A DNA stretch of 64,000 bases from Litomosoides sigmodontis. Taxonomy: Eukaryota > Nematoda > Chromadorea > Rhabditida > Onchocercidae. The DNA lies in the NCBI GenBank assembly GCA_963070105.1, contig OY718806.1, positions 4,299,865 through 4,363,864 on the forward strand, given 5' to 3'. Every line of letters begins with the position of its first letter. Position 1 is the first letter of the stretch. Positions 32,080-45,143 of this stretch are shown here, one piece after another. The translations under genes and the position numbers were made by a program. Under the pieces are notes generated by a model. That model searched no databases and was not told the origin of the DNA. It saw nothing but the letters and a program-made list of their open reading frames with translations.

Positions 32080-35000
32080 CTATTTGTTATTTTCTAAATT
32101 CAGATCATCAATATTGAATGCAGCATCATCATCAAACTGGTCGTCGTCTTCATCATCACTCCAAGTTATTACTCCTTCTTGATTCCTTATTTCTGCATCT
32201 TGCACCACCTGAACGTAATTAAAACAATCATAACTGAATCAAAATTCCATCAGAACATTTAAAAATCAGAAAAACATTATATTTAATTAGTAAAAAAATT
32301 CTCCATTCAACAAATGAATTACACAAACAGTTTCGCGGTAGAGCACACATATTGATTTTGGGTAATTGCAACAGAAATTACGTAATGGTGTGTACAAGAA
32401 AAGCACTTGCTTCGGGTTGCGGTTGAACAGCACTTCCAACAACATCCGGCCCTCTACGTAACGGAACGATATCTGGTCGAGCACGGTCACGTACAACATC
32501 TGGGCCCATGGCTGTATCAACCACATTCCCCTGAAGTACAAGAAAATTATCTTAAACAATAACATATTTCGAAGCGCCATCTTGAATGAAACATCTCAAT
32601 TTTTACTTGTAAAACAACAGTCCTTAACAGTACAGTTCCAAAATAATCCATTAATATTATACGAAAAAAATAATACCTCATCTTCGCTTTCTTCAGCCAT
32701 ATCAGAATTTATATCAGCTGAAGCTGTGACGTCCAGAGATGAAAGAGCCGCTAATGTATGAGATGCTGGTGAACAAGTGTACTGCCCCGACGGAGATTTG
32801 GATGAGTCGTTTCTCACAATTGTTGAATCGCTCTCAGAAATTAGAGTTGTGCAAGACTTGTAATCAATTTTGAACGAAACCTGCGACAATGAGGTGGAAG
32901 TTGTAAGCAGTGTTTTCGAAGAATTCGGGGAGGCATGTGCATTTGTGTACAGTAAGTTTGTGTCGGTTGCAGTTCGAGACGTTTCTTCTGCAACTTTGCT
33001 GTCCAGAGCAGTGGTTTCGTTCCTTAGCAGTTCCGCAGTTCCATCTTCATAAAATATTAATGCACCTGAAACGCAGCGTAATATTCCTTATAACAATTTT
33101 CAAAACTTTTCAGTAATTTAATTAGAACCTGATTTTTCTGCCTCCTCCATTTCTCCAAGAATATTACGCTGTGCATTAGTTGGTGGGTGTGCTGACGCTT
33201 TAATTGGCAACTTCGCTAATTCCTTGAGGAATCGCTCAGCTTTTATTGTTTCATCGAAATCCGAGAAGAGATTCGGATATTTTGATGGCTCCGCGAGATT
33301 TTCACCGATATTCTGTAATAAAAGTCTCGTCTAATCAAATAACTAAATTTCGAAAGAAAAATGAGAAGCTATAAATATAAACAAACGCAAAAACCTTTTG
33401 TCCGTCTAGTATCTTGCGTGAGATCTTTTCTTTCCATAACGACACAACGCGATCAACCTGAAACACAAAGATCCGTATTTAAAACAAAATTTCTCAAAAG
33501 AGGACATGGACTCGTCTAAAACAAAAAAAGCAATAATAAGGACTACTAAAATGATGTTAAATATGCTTAAACCAACCTGAGACGGACAATATGTGCGTGC
33601 AAAAAAAGTAGCCTCCGGAAGGCGATCAGATGCCACCAAAATTTCTAAACATCTATCCAAATCACCGAGAAGAAGATATGAAAGGAATGATGAGTTATGT
33701 TGCGCCGAAAGCTGTGCATCGGATGCCAATTTTGACAACTAAAAAACAGGAAACATAGCCATTGAGGTTCTTGTTCTCGTGTTTTAGTGGTTGTAATCCA
33801 GTGAGAAAGCCAAAGTTAATACCGAAAGTTATTTCATACTCTTTTCTCGATACTACGAGTATCGTTTTTTCTAAAGATAACAAGCTGTAGACAAGTGGTG
33901 TAAAAACGATGAACCATACAGGTGGATACTTAAATATTTAACTACTTTAATATAAAACCTAATTCCAGTGGATGAACAAATAGTACCATCGCCTTCACCA
34001 ATTCAGCACTATAGAAGACCGTTAACATCAATTACAACTCCAAAAAAACTAATATATTCGAAAAGAAGAATGATAATTATCAGAAACACTTACTAATGCA
34101 GCTGACCCGGCAGACGTAGCCAATAGCAATAATCCACCATAATCGCGGGCACGACCAAGACATTCCCCGGCTAACATAAGTTCGCTCTTCAGTGTTGCTG
34201 CTTGAGAAAGCTGTCGCCACTTTTCCTCCGAATCAGCAGTTACAGCAAGATCGTATGCCAGTTTTAAATCTCCAAGGGAGAGGGCAAGTTCAAAGCGATG
34301 GTCTGGATCCTGACTAACCACTAGAGCTTGCTTCTTGAATCCTTGTTTCTCGAGGAAGTGCGCTACACGAGTCCGGTGATCCCGTGGTATTATTGGCAAC
34401 ATCTTCAAAATTTGATGTTGCTTGCAAAAGATATGGTAAAATATTTGCCGAAATTAAATGTCTAAATTTCATCATACAGGTTTGTCAGCTTTCAAAAATC
34501 TTACAATATTTGCTGTGTCAAAGTCCTGACGCATAACAGCAGTTTGATATTCGAGAACGGATAACAGTAAACGATAGGAAACGAAGTTATGATCTTTGTC
34601 ACACAAATACAGCCTGCTTTCCTTTGGAGCATAACCCAGCTAAAATTACGAAAAAAAGAATAGATGGGAAAATATTTTGGACTTTAAAAGAAAAAAAAAG
34701 CCATGATATCAAAACGTTTTCTATAACTAGAGCAGAAAATGAGGCATTTCTGCCTCAATTTCCTCTGTTTTGTCAATATTTAACGATTTTAGTGTTGCAT
34801 TAAGTGAAACTTCCAACTCACTAAATAGAGAGGACGATCCATATGAGCAATGGTGACTATTTCTCCTCCAACGTAATAATTCAGTCGATTTAAATCAGTA
34901 GTAAATATGAAGCAATCACCAATCCATATTGCTGTCTTCACACTTTCCTGTACTTCACCTAGATATCAAAAAAGTACGATTAATAATTCTGTTACTAAAG

Positions 35001-37940
35001 TATTTGTTCCATAAAATTCGTGAGTACTGAAAGCTTCCATCAAAGCAAATCTAATTTTATCTTTTCAGAGGTATCTCCTTTGCTGAATGTCCACCGTGAG
35101 TGAAAAAAACATCCAATAGACACATTGCATAGTGCACATGTGATAAGGAAAGTAGTGTCAAAAACTCGTTCTTTATCAATCGATTTATAACTTAAAGTAA
35201 TATAATAAATAGAAGAATGTGCGCTGTTCATAATGTGGTTAATGAACAAGAATGTGCGTTGTTCCTTACAAAGATCTGCATACCGATGACGTCGAATGCA
35301 TCCTCGATGCCATCGATATCAGCTGCTATACCATTTTCTACCGCTTCCTTATTATATTTCAATATGTAAAATGTATCTTCACTCGCAATCGCAACCTACA
35401 ATATTTTGCATTAAAATATCCTACTCCACCTTTTCCCTATAATTTAAAAGACTAAACTTTGTAAGCTATCTAAAATAGACTATTATAAAATGTACCATTT
35501 CAGCGCTGTCTGACCAATAAACATGTTTGGCTGATATTTCTATCCGACGGATCAAAGATCCTGTCTCCCAATCAAAAAAGCATAAGGCATTTACAGAACG
35601 AGCCGCAACAAGTGGTCCACCTTCTATGCCCTCCATAATCACATCAGGACGTAACGTGCGTACCTCCTATAAAAATATTTGAATGATAAAAGAAAAAGCA
35701 TGTAAACATCGTTAACTACTTAAAAGTGCAGTAAACCTTGAAATTTTTGAAAATTTTAACGCTCGATGCTGATTCACGAACTGCATATTCTGAAGGATCA
35801 GTACTCCATACAAACTCTAGACCGGAACCAAAAGCCTAGAATAAACCAAAACTTCATGTCCACATGGCAACTGTGTCATGAATAATAGAAATAAACCACA
35901 CATACGTCAACGATTTAGTTTTCAGAAGACACTCAAAAAGCGATACTCACAGACTTGTTAACGTGAGCTTTCTAGAAATTTGAAATCTTTTTCCGAAACA
36001 AATTTATATTAAACATGCAAAACACATTCTTAAAAAACCTTGTTACGCAAAGCCATCGCAGTGTAAACGATATATTCGCCATCACCACAAGCAACTACAT
36101 AACGACCATTAGAGTTATGAGCCAATGTTTGGGGATATATTTCGCATGAACCTACATCTTTTATCGACAGTGAAATACGCTCACCATCTGTAATAAAAAC
36201 AAAAAATCAAAATGCAAAGTTGGGAAAAAATTACATAGAACCTATTTTGATAAAAGCTCTATTTTGACAGCATGAGTCAGAAATTAGAAAAACGAAAAAA
36301 AATAAATGAATTAGGAATTATTATCGACGATATCTCAAGACTAATTAGAAAAAAGTAAGGGGAACGCATGAATGGACAAAACGAGACATTTGCTTCAAAT
36401 AAATTCAATTGTAGAATATGAAATTCCTAACATATTTATCTGTGAATAATTAGGTAACCTTGTATTTGTTCCAACGTGGCGGCATCAAGTGTTTTCAGAT
36501 TAGCCTGCTGCATCTCAGAATGCTTAGCCCATAAAATCTTTCCGCTTGAATCCATACTAACAGCTGGCTTTTCCCTACCCAATTTTACAGTTACCGAACC
36601 TTCGTCATAGCCAATAGCAATTGTATTTGAACCTCGCAAAGCATGAATGCACCAAACACGTTCAAGGCCATAATTGAGAGTTGTCTCCAACCTATACGCA
36701 CATGGAATTGTTCATAAAAACATAAAGTTAATAGATAATTTCAACTTATCATCAATGATTATGATGCGGTGCATAGCAATACAATAGATATTGTAATGTA
36801 CCTATATGTACTGGCATGCCACAGCCTAACTGTCGAGTCTTCTGAACCAGTGATAATAACCGGTAATTCAGGATGAAAGCAAACTGCTGATACATTCTGT
36901 GCATGTCCATCCAGAGTAGCAACACATGTTTTATTCTGGTAATCCCATATTTTAACAAGGCGATCATCAGCACCCGAAATTAGATATGGTCGGTCCCCGC
37001 CATGATAATAGTCAATACAATTCACACCTTTTTCATGACCTGCCAGAGTGAAATTTGCTGTAGGGCTACCAAACTGCCAGACTTTCACTGTCTTGTCAAG
37101 TGAGGCAGTTGCAAAGGTATTGTTGTCTTTTGGGTTAATAACCAACTGCATTACATAATGAGTATGACCTGCAATAAAGCTGTTAGAACGACAAATTAAA
37201 ATCATGTATAGGGAAAAAGTTAGCGTAAATGTTCCTTAAATCAAGCTTTCCATTATTGAAAAACACAAAATTCAGAAGACGACCTTCAAAAGTCTGCTTC
37301 ATGCTCCATTTATTATCCCAATCCCAAAGCTTGATAAGCATATCATCGCTCGAGGTGAGAATAAAAGATTGCGATGGATGGATAGCTATAGACCGTAAGT
37401 AATCGGAGTGTGCCTCGAACTGATGTACTCGTTCGAGAGTATTGTAATTAAAAACACGGACGTGCATATCATCCGATCCCGTTATTATCCAATTTTTGCG
37501 TGGAATAAATTTTGCGCATCGTACTGGTAGTTCGCAGACCTGACAAGTTTCATAAGTGAAACAGAATTTGTATAAAACATTAAGTCTCCCTCCGCATCTC
37601 AGCCCCGTGTAATGTATATACAAAGAAGAATGACAGCTATCAACGTAATTCGCCAAAGTTGCAAAGGTTAAAATAAATAAAGCTCAACCATACAGCTTAC
37701 GAATCTTAGAATATTAGGAATTTGATAATAATTTAATTCTCTAGATTCAAAAATCACGCGAATTATCAGAAAAACAACCTCGAAAGACTTCACAAGCTGC
37801 TGATTTTCGTAATTCCAGATATGAACGTTGCCGTTGTAAAGCGCCACAAGCATCCATGTTTCGGTTGGATGTAAATCAACACACTTAACGCGATCTGATC
37901 TAGCCAACAATTTCTTTTTCACATCCAATCGTAGAGGCAT
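32080..37940 (-). CDS. copb-2: Coatomer subunit beta-prime (COPI WD40 subunit)
   Basis: COPI coat subunit for retrograde Golgi-to-ER vesicle traffic. Exons, 5' to 3' on the minus strand (high to low): 37940-37779, 37539-37284, 37168-36802, 36691-36459, 36187-36039, 35835-35737, 35666-35496, 35395-35284, 34958-34822, 34639-34505, 34402-34094, 33738-33577, 33457-33395, 33312-33129, 33065-32677, 32530-32396, 32208-32080. All phases join and give 1063 residues; the human protein is 906. The N-terminus [19 protein letters not shown] is nearly identical to human COPB2. The WD40 blades include [58 protein letters not shown] and [20 protein letters not shown]. The alpha-solenoid follows ([34 protein letters not shown]). 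Extra length lies in a Ser/Thr-rich linker (exon 33065-32677) before the acidic tail ([12 protein letters not shown]). The acceptor at 34403 (TTTTGAAG) is weak. Confidence 0.97.
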
Positions 37941-39168
37941 ACTTTCAGGAAATTATAACTTATTATTTGTTTGTGTATTGATATAATTCTCCGATATTGC
38001 GCATGTTTCCGTCGGATCTGAACCTCACAGACGTGACGTGAGGAATGAAAATTTTCACTAGTCATTGTAATGGATATAAGATCAATAAACGTCAATAAAT
38101 AATTTTCATGGTACTTTAAGAGTTAACTGTAATAAACCTCCTGGAAACCGTTTTTCCTCCCCTTCGACTTACCTTTAACATATTCCCCATCCTACCATAG
38201 CAGACAATGCAAACGTCAGAAATACAAGCTAAGATCCTAAAATGAAAATACTGGATCTCATTTGATTCATCTCACGTCACCTCCGTCGTCTCCCTTAGAC
38301 GAGGATATGGGATTCACAGATTTAGCTTCCTTAATAGGGCACTCTCATACTTGCATAAATTTGATGCCTCTAGCATTTCCGTTGAAGTGTTCTGGATTAG
38401 AGGACAACGAACAGTATGACTCGGTGACATTACGGAATAAGTAACGGAAGGAGAGGAGTGTTTAAGAGTACATAAATAGCAGCAAATGAGGAAGTAATAC
38501 TATTCTGGATGAAGAAGTTACCAAGGGAATGATGCAAATCGTGTTCACAACCACATAATGAAAGAAGATAATGCCACCACTCTGATCGAGAAATTGACAA
38601 ACTACAGATGACCATGCATACGGTAAAAAAGACAATATATTACAGTAAAACAGCAATGACGTCAAAATATATTGACACGTGATGGGTTCAAGGGCGAGTT
38701 GCCAGACACGGGAAGTGATTGTATTGCATATATGGATCGTAGAAATGGAAAGAAGGGTGACTGACTATCAGACGAAGCATCTCATACTGAGGCAGACATG
38801 GCAGTGTGTGGAAGCAGTTTACGGCTCGTGAGTGGGTGGATCATCTATGTAGTGTGGGGTGTTTATTATTTGCAGCTTTAGCTAAAGGCTGAATTAGCTA
38901 AGGTGGGAAGTGAGGAGGACAGGATGTTTGGTTGGAAAGAATTGTATTGTGATGCTGGGTTGACTGGTTTCAGAAAGAATCACTTTCATGATGGATACTT
39001 CTTCTTATGGTTATCGATTCATCGCAACACTACGCCAGGTTATTTTTTTGGCATAATTCTTGCGATTAACGTGCTCATTTTTGCTAACTAAAACAGTTTT
39101 GAACAAATTGTGCAGTAAAGGCATTTCCAGGTCTGAATTGTGTGCTGGAAGCTTAGTTGAAACAAGCA
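37941..39168. promoter_or_regulatory. Intergenic space between divergent copb-2 and phafin genes
   Basis: The start codons of copb-2 (minus, 37940) and the phafin gene (plus, 39169) face away from each other across 1.2 kb, so both promoters must lie here or in outrons. Open frames at 38262-38444 and 38903-39091 have no recognisable products. No clear TATA box or spliced-leader acceptor can be singled out. Confidence 0.5.
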
Positions 39169-41385
39169 ATGGTCGACCGTTTAGGTTTGTCTATGTAGCT
39201 TGCAAGTAATAAATCATCAGTGCTTTATTTTTTTCGGTTCTTTCTTAAATCTTCAACAAGTAGAAGTTAAATAGAAAAGAGCAAATCATTCTTTTAAGGG
39301 AGAGGATAATTTCTCGTCCGCTGTATTTGACAAATAAGTGCCGTCTGGTCTGTAATATAAATGTTTTTTAACTGGAACCTGTGGATTTTGCTTAACCATT
39401 TACTTACAACAATAACCTTTTTGCAGTAAACAGCGAAGTAAATACGCGTCGTATTTTAAATGTTGAGGCTTGTTTCGGAAGTACCGGTCAACAGCTAGTA
39501 GCTTATGGACGAGTTTTGGTCGGTGAGGGAGTACTGGTAAAAATGTGTAGGTAAGTGAACTTATCGGAAAATTCGGAAAATTTTATTCACAACTAACTGT
39601 TGCCAGCTATAGTCATTTTTAGAAAGAAACCTAAGCCACGCCAGTTTTTTCTTTTCAACGACATTTTGGTGTATGGAAATATTTTAATCTCAAAAAAACG
39701 TTACAACAAACAGCATGTAATACCACTGGAAGAAGTACAGCTGCAAGATCTTGAAGATGAGGGCGGTAATATGATTTTTTTTGTTTTTCTGCCCTGCCAA
39801 ATGCTTTATCTGAGGCAGTGAACTGAAAAACGCTTCTTTATTAAAGGAGATGTGCTCGCATTGTTTTTGTTGTGATAGCAATTAAGATCAACTAAGAAAA
39901 AAGTTTGTTTGATAGGGACTCGATCATTATTTACGAAAAGCAGTATTTGATTTGCAATTAATTCAGCTTATATTAAGATATGAAAAATGGTTGGCTTATT
40001 AAAACGAGATTAAAGTCGTTTGCTGTTTTCGCAGCAACAAGTACAGAAAAGAAGGAATGGATTTTACACATTGAGCGTTGTGTACACGATATTCTTACCA
40101 GAGGTATTATATTGTTCGATATCTTCTCGCATTTTATATATTTAATTTAATTAACCAGTTAATTTAACATTTTGAACATTAGTACGCTAATAACATTAAT
40201 ACGGTTTGTATCCTGATACTATTTTTTTATTGAATGCATTGTCAAGACGCATTACGCTACATTTCCAAGCCTTAAAATGTTCTAGGTGGAAAAAAACCCG
40301 CAACTGAACATGCGGCAGTTTGGGTGCCTGATGGTGAGGCAACCAAATGCATGGCTTGTCAGCGAACACAGTTCACCGTGATACAGCGTAGGGTATGCCC
40401 TAACTAATCCAGTTTCAGTTTGTCTTGACCCGATGTTCTGTTTTCTGAAATTTTTTTTCTGGAGCAGGAAAAAAATGATATCATGTAGCAAGGTATTTAT
40501 TGGGCAATAATGTCACTCTTACTACAGGCATAGAGGAGGTAGCATGCGCTTGATATTTTGGATTGCATATTTGTGCATTCTCAAGGCCTTCAAATAGAAA
40601 TTTTTCTTCTAATAATTCATTAGTAGCAAGGGGTGTCTTCATCCGTTGTACCAAGAGTTCCTACTTTTCCTGTTCTAGAAACTTGGGATTTACACTTAAT
40701 GTGATAGTACCTATTAGTTCAAGAATTCCATAAAAATTATCGAAGGTTTTAAAATAAATCAGTGACTTGAATGTGAGACAAAGTAAAAACTGATTCGCAG
40801 TAAATTTCGATTCAACTAGTTCATTGCAATTTGTTAACTTTTCAGCATCACTGTCGGGCATGTGGGAATGTCGTATGTGGTACGTGCTCTTCACACAGTT
40901 ATCGTATTCCTGTAAGCAAAAGGCCTGTTCGCGTTTGTGACACTGTTAGTTTTTTTTTTCTAACACTATTCAAGTTTACATTCTGTGTCGAATTCCTTCT
41001 GACCACTTGTTGAATTAAGTGCTTCGCAAAATTCGTTTCGAAGGATTCTAAACGCTCAAATGCGATTTCTTCTGAACCTGGCGTACTGAACGAGGTATCA
41101 AGTGATTCTGATGATGAAGACAAAAGTGTTACGTACGACCTACAGGTTCTTTTAAGATGTTGAATTTCTTATACTTTTTTAGGATAGCGGAATAGTTCTT
41201 GTTCGGTCTTTTTTTTAAGGATAGTTCTTGTTCGGTTTTAATTTAGGTATAAAATTTTTTTATTTGACACGCGTTATTTAATCTTCACTCAAATTTCGTG
41301 ATACTTTCAGCCTACATTCTATAGCAGAATTGGATCTGCTGAAGAAAAAAAAAATGGACATCCTTCGTGGAACAGGCATTCATAA
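39169..41385 (+). CDS. plekhf: Phafin-type PH and FYVE domain endosomal protein
   Basis: Ortholog of human PLEKHF1/2 (phafin), which binds phosphoinositides on early endosomes. Exons: 39169-39184, 39427-39550, 39623-39765, 39978-40103, 40286-40392, 40846-40944, 41020-41145, 41311-41385. They join in phase to 271 residues; human phafin-2 is 249. The tiny first coding exon supplies MVDRL and joins to NSEVNTRRI, matching the vertebrate N-terminus. PH domain, about residues 35-135: PRQFFLFNDILVYGN, NKQHVIPLEEV, NGWLIKTRLKSFAVFAA, STEKKEWI. FYVE domain, about 149-210: WVPD, C158-x2-C161, RRHHCRAC, C183-x2-C186, RVC at 201-203 and C206, so all eight zinc ligands and the PI3P-binding basic motif are present. 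After it comes a short acidic SSDSDDEDKS segment, as in vertebrate phafins. A different last exon may exist at 41688-41816. Confidence 0.95.
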
Positions 41386-41687
41386 AATATAAGACCCAAT
41401 TAAAATATGAATGTATACAGTAGTGTGAAAAGTATTACGGATGATTACTTTTATATCGTGCTTCCTAATGACGGTGCCTTAGTCCTTTTCCATTCCGATA
41501 TGTCAAAATATTTTTAATGAATGCTCAGAAATGTTTGGTTTTAATCATAAAATTATAACATCCAGACGTTACTGTCAGCATGTGCTGAAGTTTATCATTT
41601 GTAATTGTTTACTTGTCTGTTTTCGCAGTTTATCAATAATACAGACAGTGGCATTACATTGTAGATTTTAGTATCCTTGTTCTACAG

Positions 41688-41816
41688 CGTGGTCGTCACT
41701 GTGGATGGATCGAAGTATCAGAGGTGAATTGCAGATACCAGAATGAGCGGACGAAAACTTTCATGCTTCGTCATTCTTTATCAAGTCTCCACTCGAAAGT
41801 TGCTACTGCTTATTAG
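41688..41816 (+). CDS. Possible alternative last exon of the phafin gene
   Basis: An open frame begins right after a good acceptor (TTGTTCTACAG) in phase 0, the phase left by the phafin exon ending at 41145. It encodes 42 residues starting RGRHCGWIEVSEVN and ending in TAG at 41814-41816. An AATAAA follows only 14 bases later, at 41830-41835. The exon ending at 41385 has no comparable signal close by. It could be an alternative C-terminus of phafin or a chance open frame. Confidence 0.35.
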   Translation, partial: RGRHCGWIEVSEVNCRYQNERTKTFMLRHSLSSLHSKVATAY

Positions 41817-41829
41817 AAAAAAGAAAAAA

Positions 41830-41835
41830 AATAAA
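41830..41835 (+). terminator. AATAAA polyadenylation signal
   Basis: A canonical hexamer sits just downstream of the possible last phafin exon and could serve either transcript form. Confidence 0.4.
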
Positions 41836-44793
41836 TATTGGAGGATTTAAAACTGATATTTTATTACGATAAAAATGAAGCGTTGACCGTCAGTTAAAAA
41901 GCACCATCACTATTCCTCCACAGCATTTACACTTAAATTCACAACTCAGTTATAAGGGAGAGAATATGTAAGCTCTAACAGCTTTGGTTGTCTGGAACTT
42001 TGAGTTCTTTGTCATATATTTGGTATTTTTCCTTTCCCTGCTTTTTTTCTATGCTTTACCTTTCCAATGATTTTAAATGCCGTTTTCGGTGTTAACCCCT
42101 TGTCTCAGTTTTTATGCGCGTTTCATCAATAATTATCTGAACAAAAAAGCGAAATGAAATCTCCGAACTCCTCAGATTTCTACCTAATAGGAATCAGCTA
42201 ATATGTTGTTGCATGAAAGTGATCCTTAAATTCTATGATGCCTCCATATGTATGATTCTGTTATCCTTTATTTGCTTGAAAAAAATGAAACGTTTGGTAA
42301 ATTCCGGATATATTTGTAGTAAATACAGAAACAAACTCATGTTGTCGGGAATGAACACTTATATAATCACTGGGACGCGTAATGGAATTGAAAAAGTATT
42401 GAAATTGAAATTGAACTGAAAAATCTAATGGAATACAAGCCAGGTTGTTTCTTGAACGGTTTGTTCGTAAGATTGCTTTTTTTGCTTTGCTTTCTGAAGG
42501 CAAGTACAATTTGTCGGAAGAAGCTTTCATGAGGAAGGGTGGATTTTGACAGTTTGCAGCTGTTTCTCGCATATGACTAATATTTTTAAATAGCAAGAAA
42601 AATTCGAACTTTATTGAAGTTATACATTAATGATCAGTATAAGAAGTAAATCGAAATGTCTGTGACGATGGTGGGGTACTTGTATTCTACACTGAATTGG
42701 AGTTATGGAATTAATTTGACCCTGTAAACACAGCGTAGAATAGTTCTATTTAATTTCATGCAATTTATTTGTGCATTTGATATTAGAAGTTTTTTTTTTT
42801 ATAATTATCTATCCAATGATGGTAGTTTAGGAATTTAATACAGTGTGGATTGAATTAGAAGTTGAGATTACAGTTATACGTGGAATGCTAATAATACAAG
42901 TAATTGTTGTTCTACCAGAATTCGCATAACATCCACTCATCGTCATCCAGTGATTCATTGTTTAAATATTCAAAGTGCATTATATGCTCTAACATTCTGA
43001 GGATCTTCAATTGCAAGCTAGTCATCTGCCTGTGCAAATGAGTGGGCAGTAAGCGCACAACAAGGATGATTGAACTATTTCAAAGTAACTACTTCAAAAG
43101 AAAACTCTGTCGGGCAAACCCTCTGATTGGATAAATGAGAAGAAGCATACGTAAAAAACACTGAGAGATCGAACTTATCCATGCAGCTGCTACAGCTACT
43201 TCCTGTTGCTCCTTCTTACGCAGTGCATTCCACATCCTACTAAACCACTAAGACACCGACTACACCTGCCCGGCAAACTTTAGCTCCTACCACTCCCTAC
43301 ATTTACCACTTTTTGTGGTGCTGGTTGTCGACTAAATGTTTAACCTTTGTCCTTAACATCCGAAATAAATGAGAGCACTTGGAGATGACAGTTTGTCTCC
43401 ATGGACGAATCACAGCTCTTTAATTAAGCTTGCTTCCAATATGACTTCCGTCACCTCAATAAGGGGAAAGTTTGACTGATCTGATCAAGTATTGATTTGG
43501 AAGAGTTTTATATGATTTTTGAAAATGCTTTTGCAGCAAAGACATTCACTGCTTGCAACTTTTATATTTCTTCGAGAAATGATCCCACTTTGATCTTTTT
43601 CGCTGCTTATCCGTGCAACGACCTCATCAACAATTTCCAAAATATGTGAAGAATTTTTTTTAATGTTTTTAAAATTATTTAACTCCTTTAGAAATATGAA
43701 CTCCCATTGTTGTTTTCATTGAAGAAGTTCAAATATCCGGAAGTGGAATCCGGAGGAATTTTGATTGTGTTTTTTGTGGTGTTTCTTGAACGGGGAATTT
43801 CTGATTATGAAAATGATAGAAAGTACACGCGCAATTTTCCTTTGATCATGTACCGTTTTTAAGTAACAAACGTGTGAGGAAGGAATTGAAAATTGACAGA
43901 TGGAAAGTAGAAGTGAATAGTAAATCAAAAAAGAGTTAGCAAATGTTTGATAAAACCAAGTGAAAGGACAGCATTTGTCATCACCTCACTTCTTCCTTCA
44001 ATAATTATGATATTCTCGATACTGATCAGCGGTAGCTTCTCTTCTTACCCGTAACGACATCAGGAATTGGCGAAGTCTAACTTTTAAGCCTTGCTGTGCC
44101 TCTTTAACCATCTGTCTCTCTCTCTCTCTCTCTCTCTCTCCCTTTCTCCTCTCCTGTCCCCTGACGTTGCAATATCATTATCAATTTTCATTTATTGCAA
44201 GTGAAACTATGCTAGAACTTCAGAGGAGCAATAAAATTCACCCAACGGATGCAATTTCCGCCTTTTCAAGTTAATTCACTTTTTTTATTTGCTTTACGAT
44301 CAATTGTGGTCATCGGTTTTAACTCAAATGAGACTCCTCCCTCTTGCTCATTTCTTTGGTCCATGAAGAAGTGAAGAAAGGAAAGTTTTATTGACCGAAT
44401 AAATTTGGTTAATCATCGTAACAAATTGAGTGCTAATGCTAAGCACTGCTTCGGATGTTAAATTTATCATTTTTTGTTGGCGCTGCTTTGTTGACAATAA
44501 ATCTGTATTTGAAATGAAATCGGTAATGTAGTTGATTTTCAACGCCTCCCACCTTTCTTTTCCATTTTCATTTTATACACCTTTATTTATTGTCTAATTG
44601 CTGACTAACACATACCACAACTGCTACAACACTATAGCACAAGGCGGTACTTGCTCGTTTTTAAAATATCCTCCTATCAGCTCTATTTCAACTGCTAATT
44701 TTCTCCCCACAAGCATCTGTTTTACCAATTCATCTAATCTAAGTTGCATAAAAAGTACGACTATTTAATTTAGAAAATTTCTCACGAAACATA
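41836..44793. other. Gene-free interval between phafin and hsp-25
   Basis: AT-rich DNA with no exon chain I can support. The longest open frame (42261-42596, minus) matches nothing I recognise. It contains a CT repeat at 44114-44140. Confidence 0.55.
44114..44140. repeat. CT dinucleotide microsatellite
   Basis: About 13 perfect TC units lie in a wider pyrimidine-rich stretch that ends near 44160. Confidence 0.9.
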
Positions 44794-44922
44794 ATGGCAA
44801 GCAAAGCAGTGAGCATAAGTGGCAATAGCATTGATGATATGAATGGTCTGTTACGAGATGCACTTATTCGCCCTCATCCGGCAGGAAATCGAGAAATTGC
44901 AGTGGGAAAAATCCTAAATTAG
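44794..44922 (+). CDS. Small open frame, possible alternative first exon of hsp-25
   Basis: A 42-codon frame opens MASKAVSISGNSIDDMNGLL and ends in TAG. Its base composition is more coding-like than its surroundings. A GT donor (GCA|GTGGGA, after residue 36) would leave phase 0, which fits the hsp-25 exon that starts at 45556. It could be an alternative N-terminus of that gene, an upstream reading frame, or chance. I do not recognise the peptide. Confidence 0.3.
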   Translation: MASKAVSISGNSIDDMNGLLRDALIRPHPAGNREIAVGKILN

Positions 44923-45143
44923 AGATTGACGAAATGATCTTCTTCATTATCCTAAATTTGAGTGACCTGTTACAGTCACTGTCAAGTGAAGTTTAAAAAA
45001 ATGATTTTTCTACCACAAATGAAAGTTTCTTCTTGTTGAGCAACCAAAATCGTGCCACTATCACTGCTCACATTCATATTCAGATATTCTGTTCTAAAAC
45101 GTGCGCAATTCGTTAAGCGTTTTGAGCGTTTTGACGTAGCTCC

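Noticed and set aside
42261..42596. 111-codon minus-strand frame
   Set aside because: No domain, signal peptide or neighbouring exon supports it.
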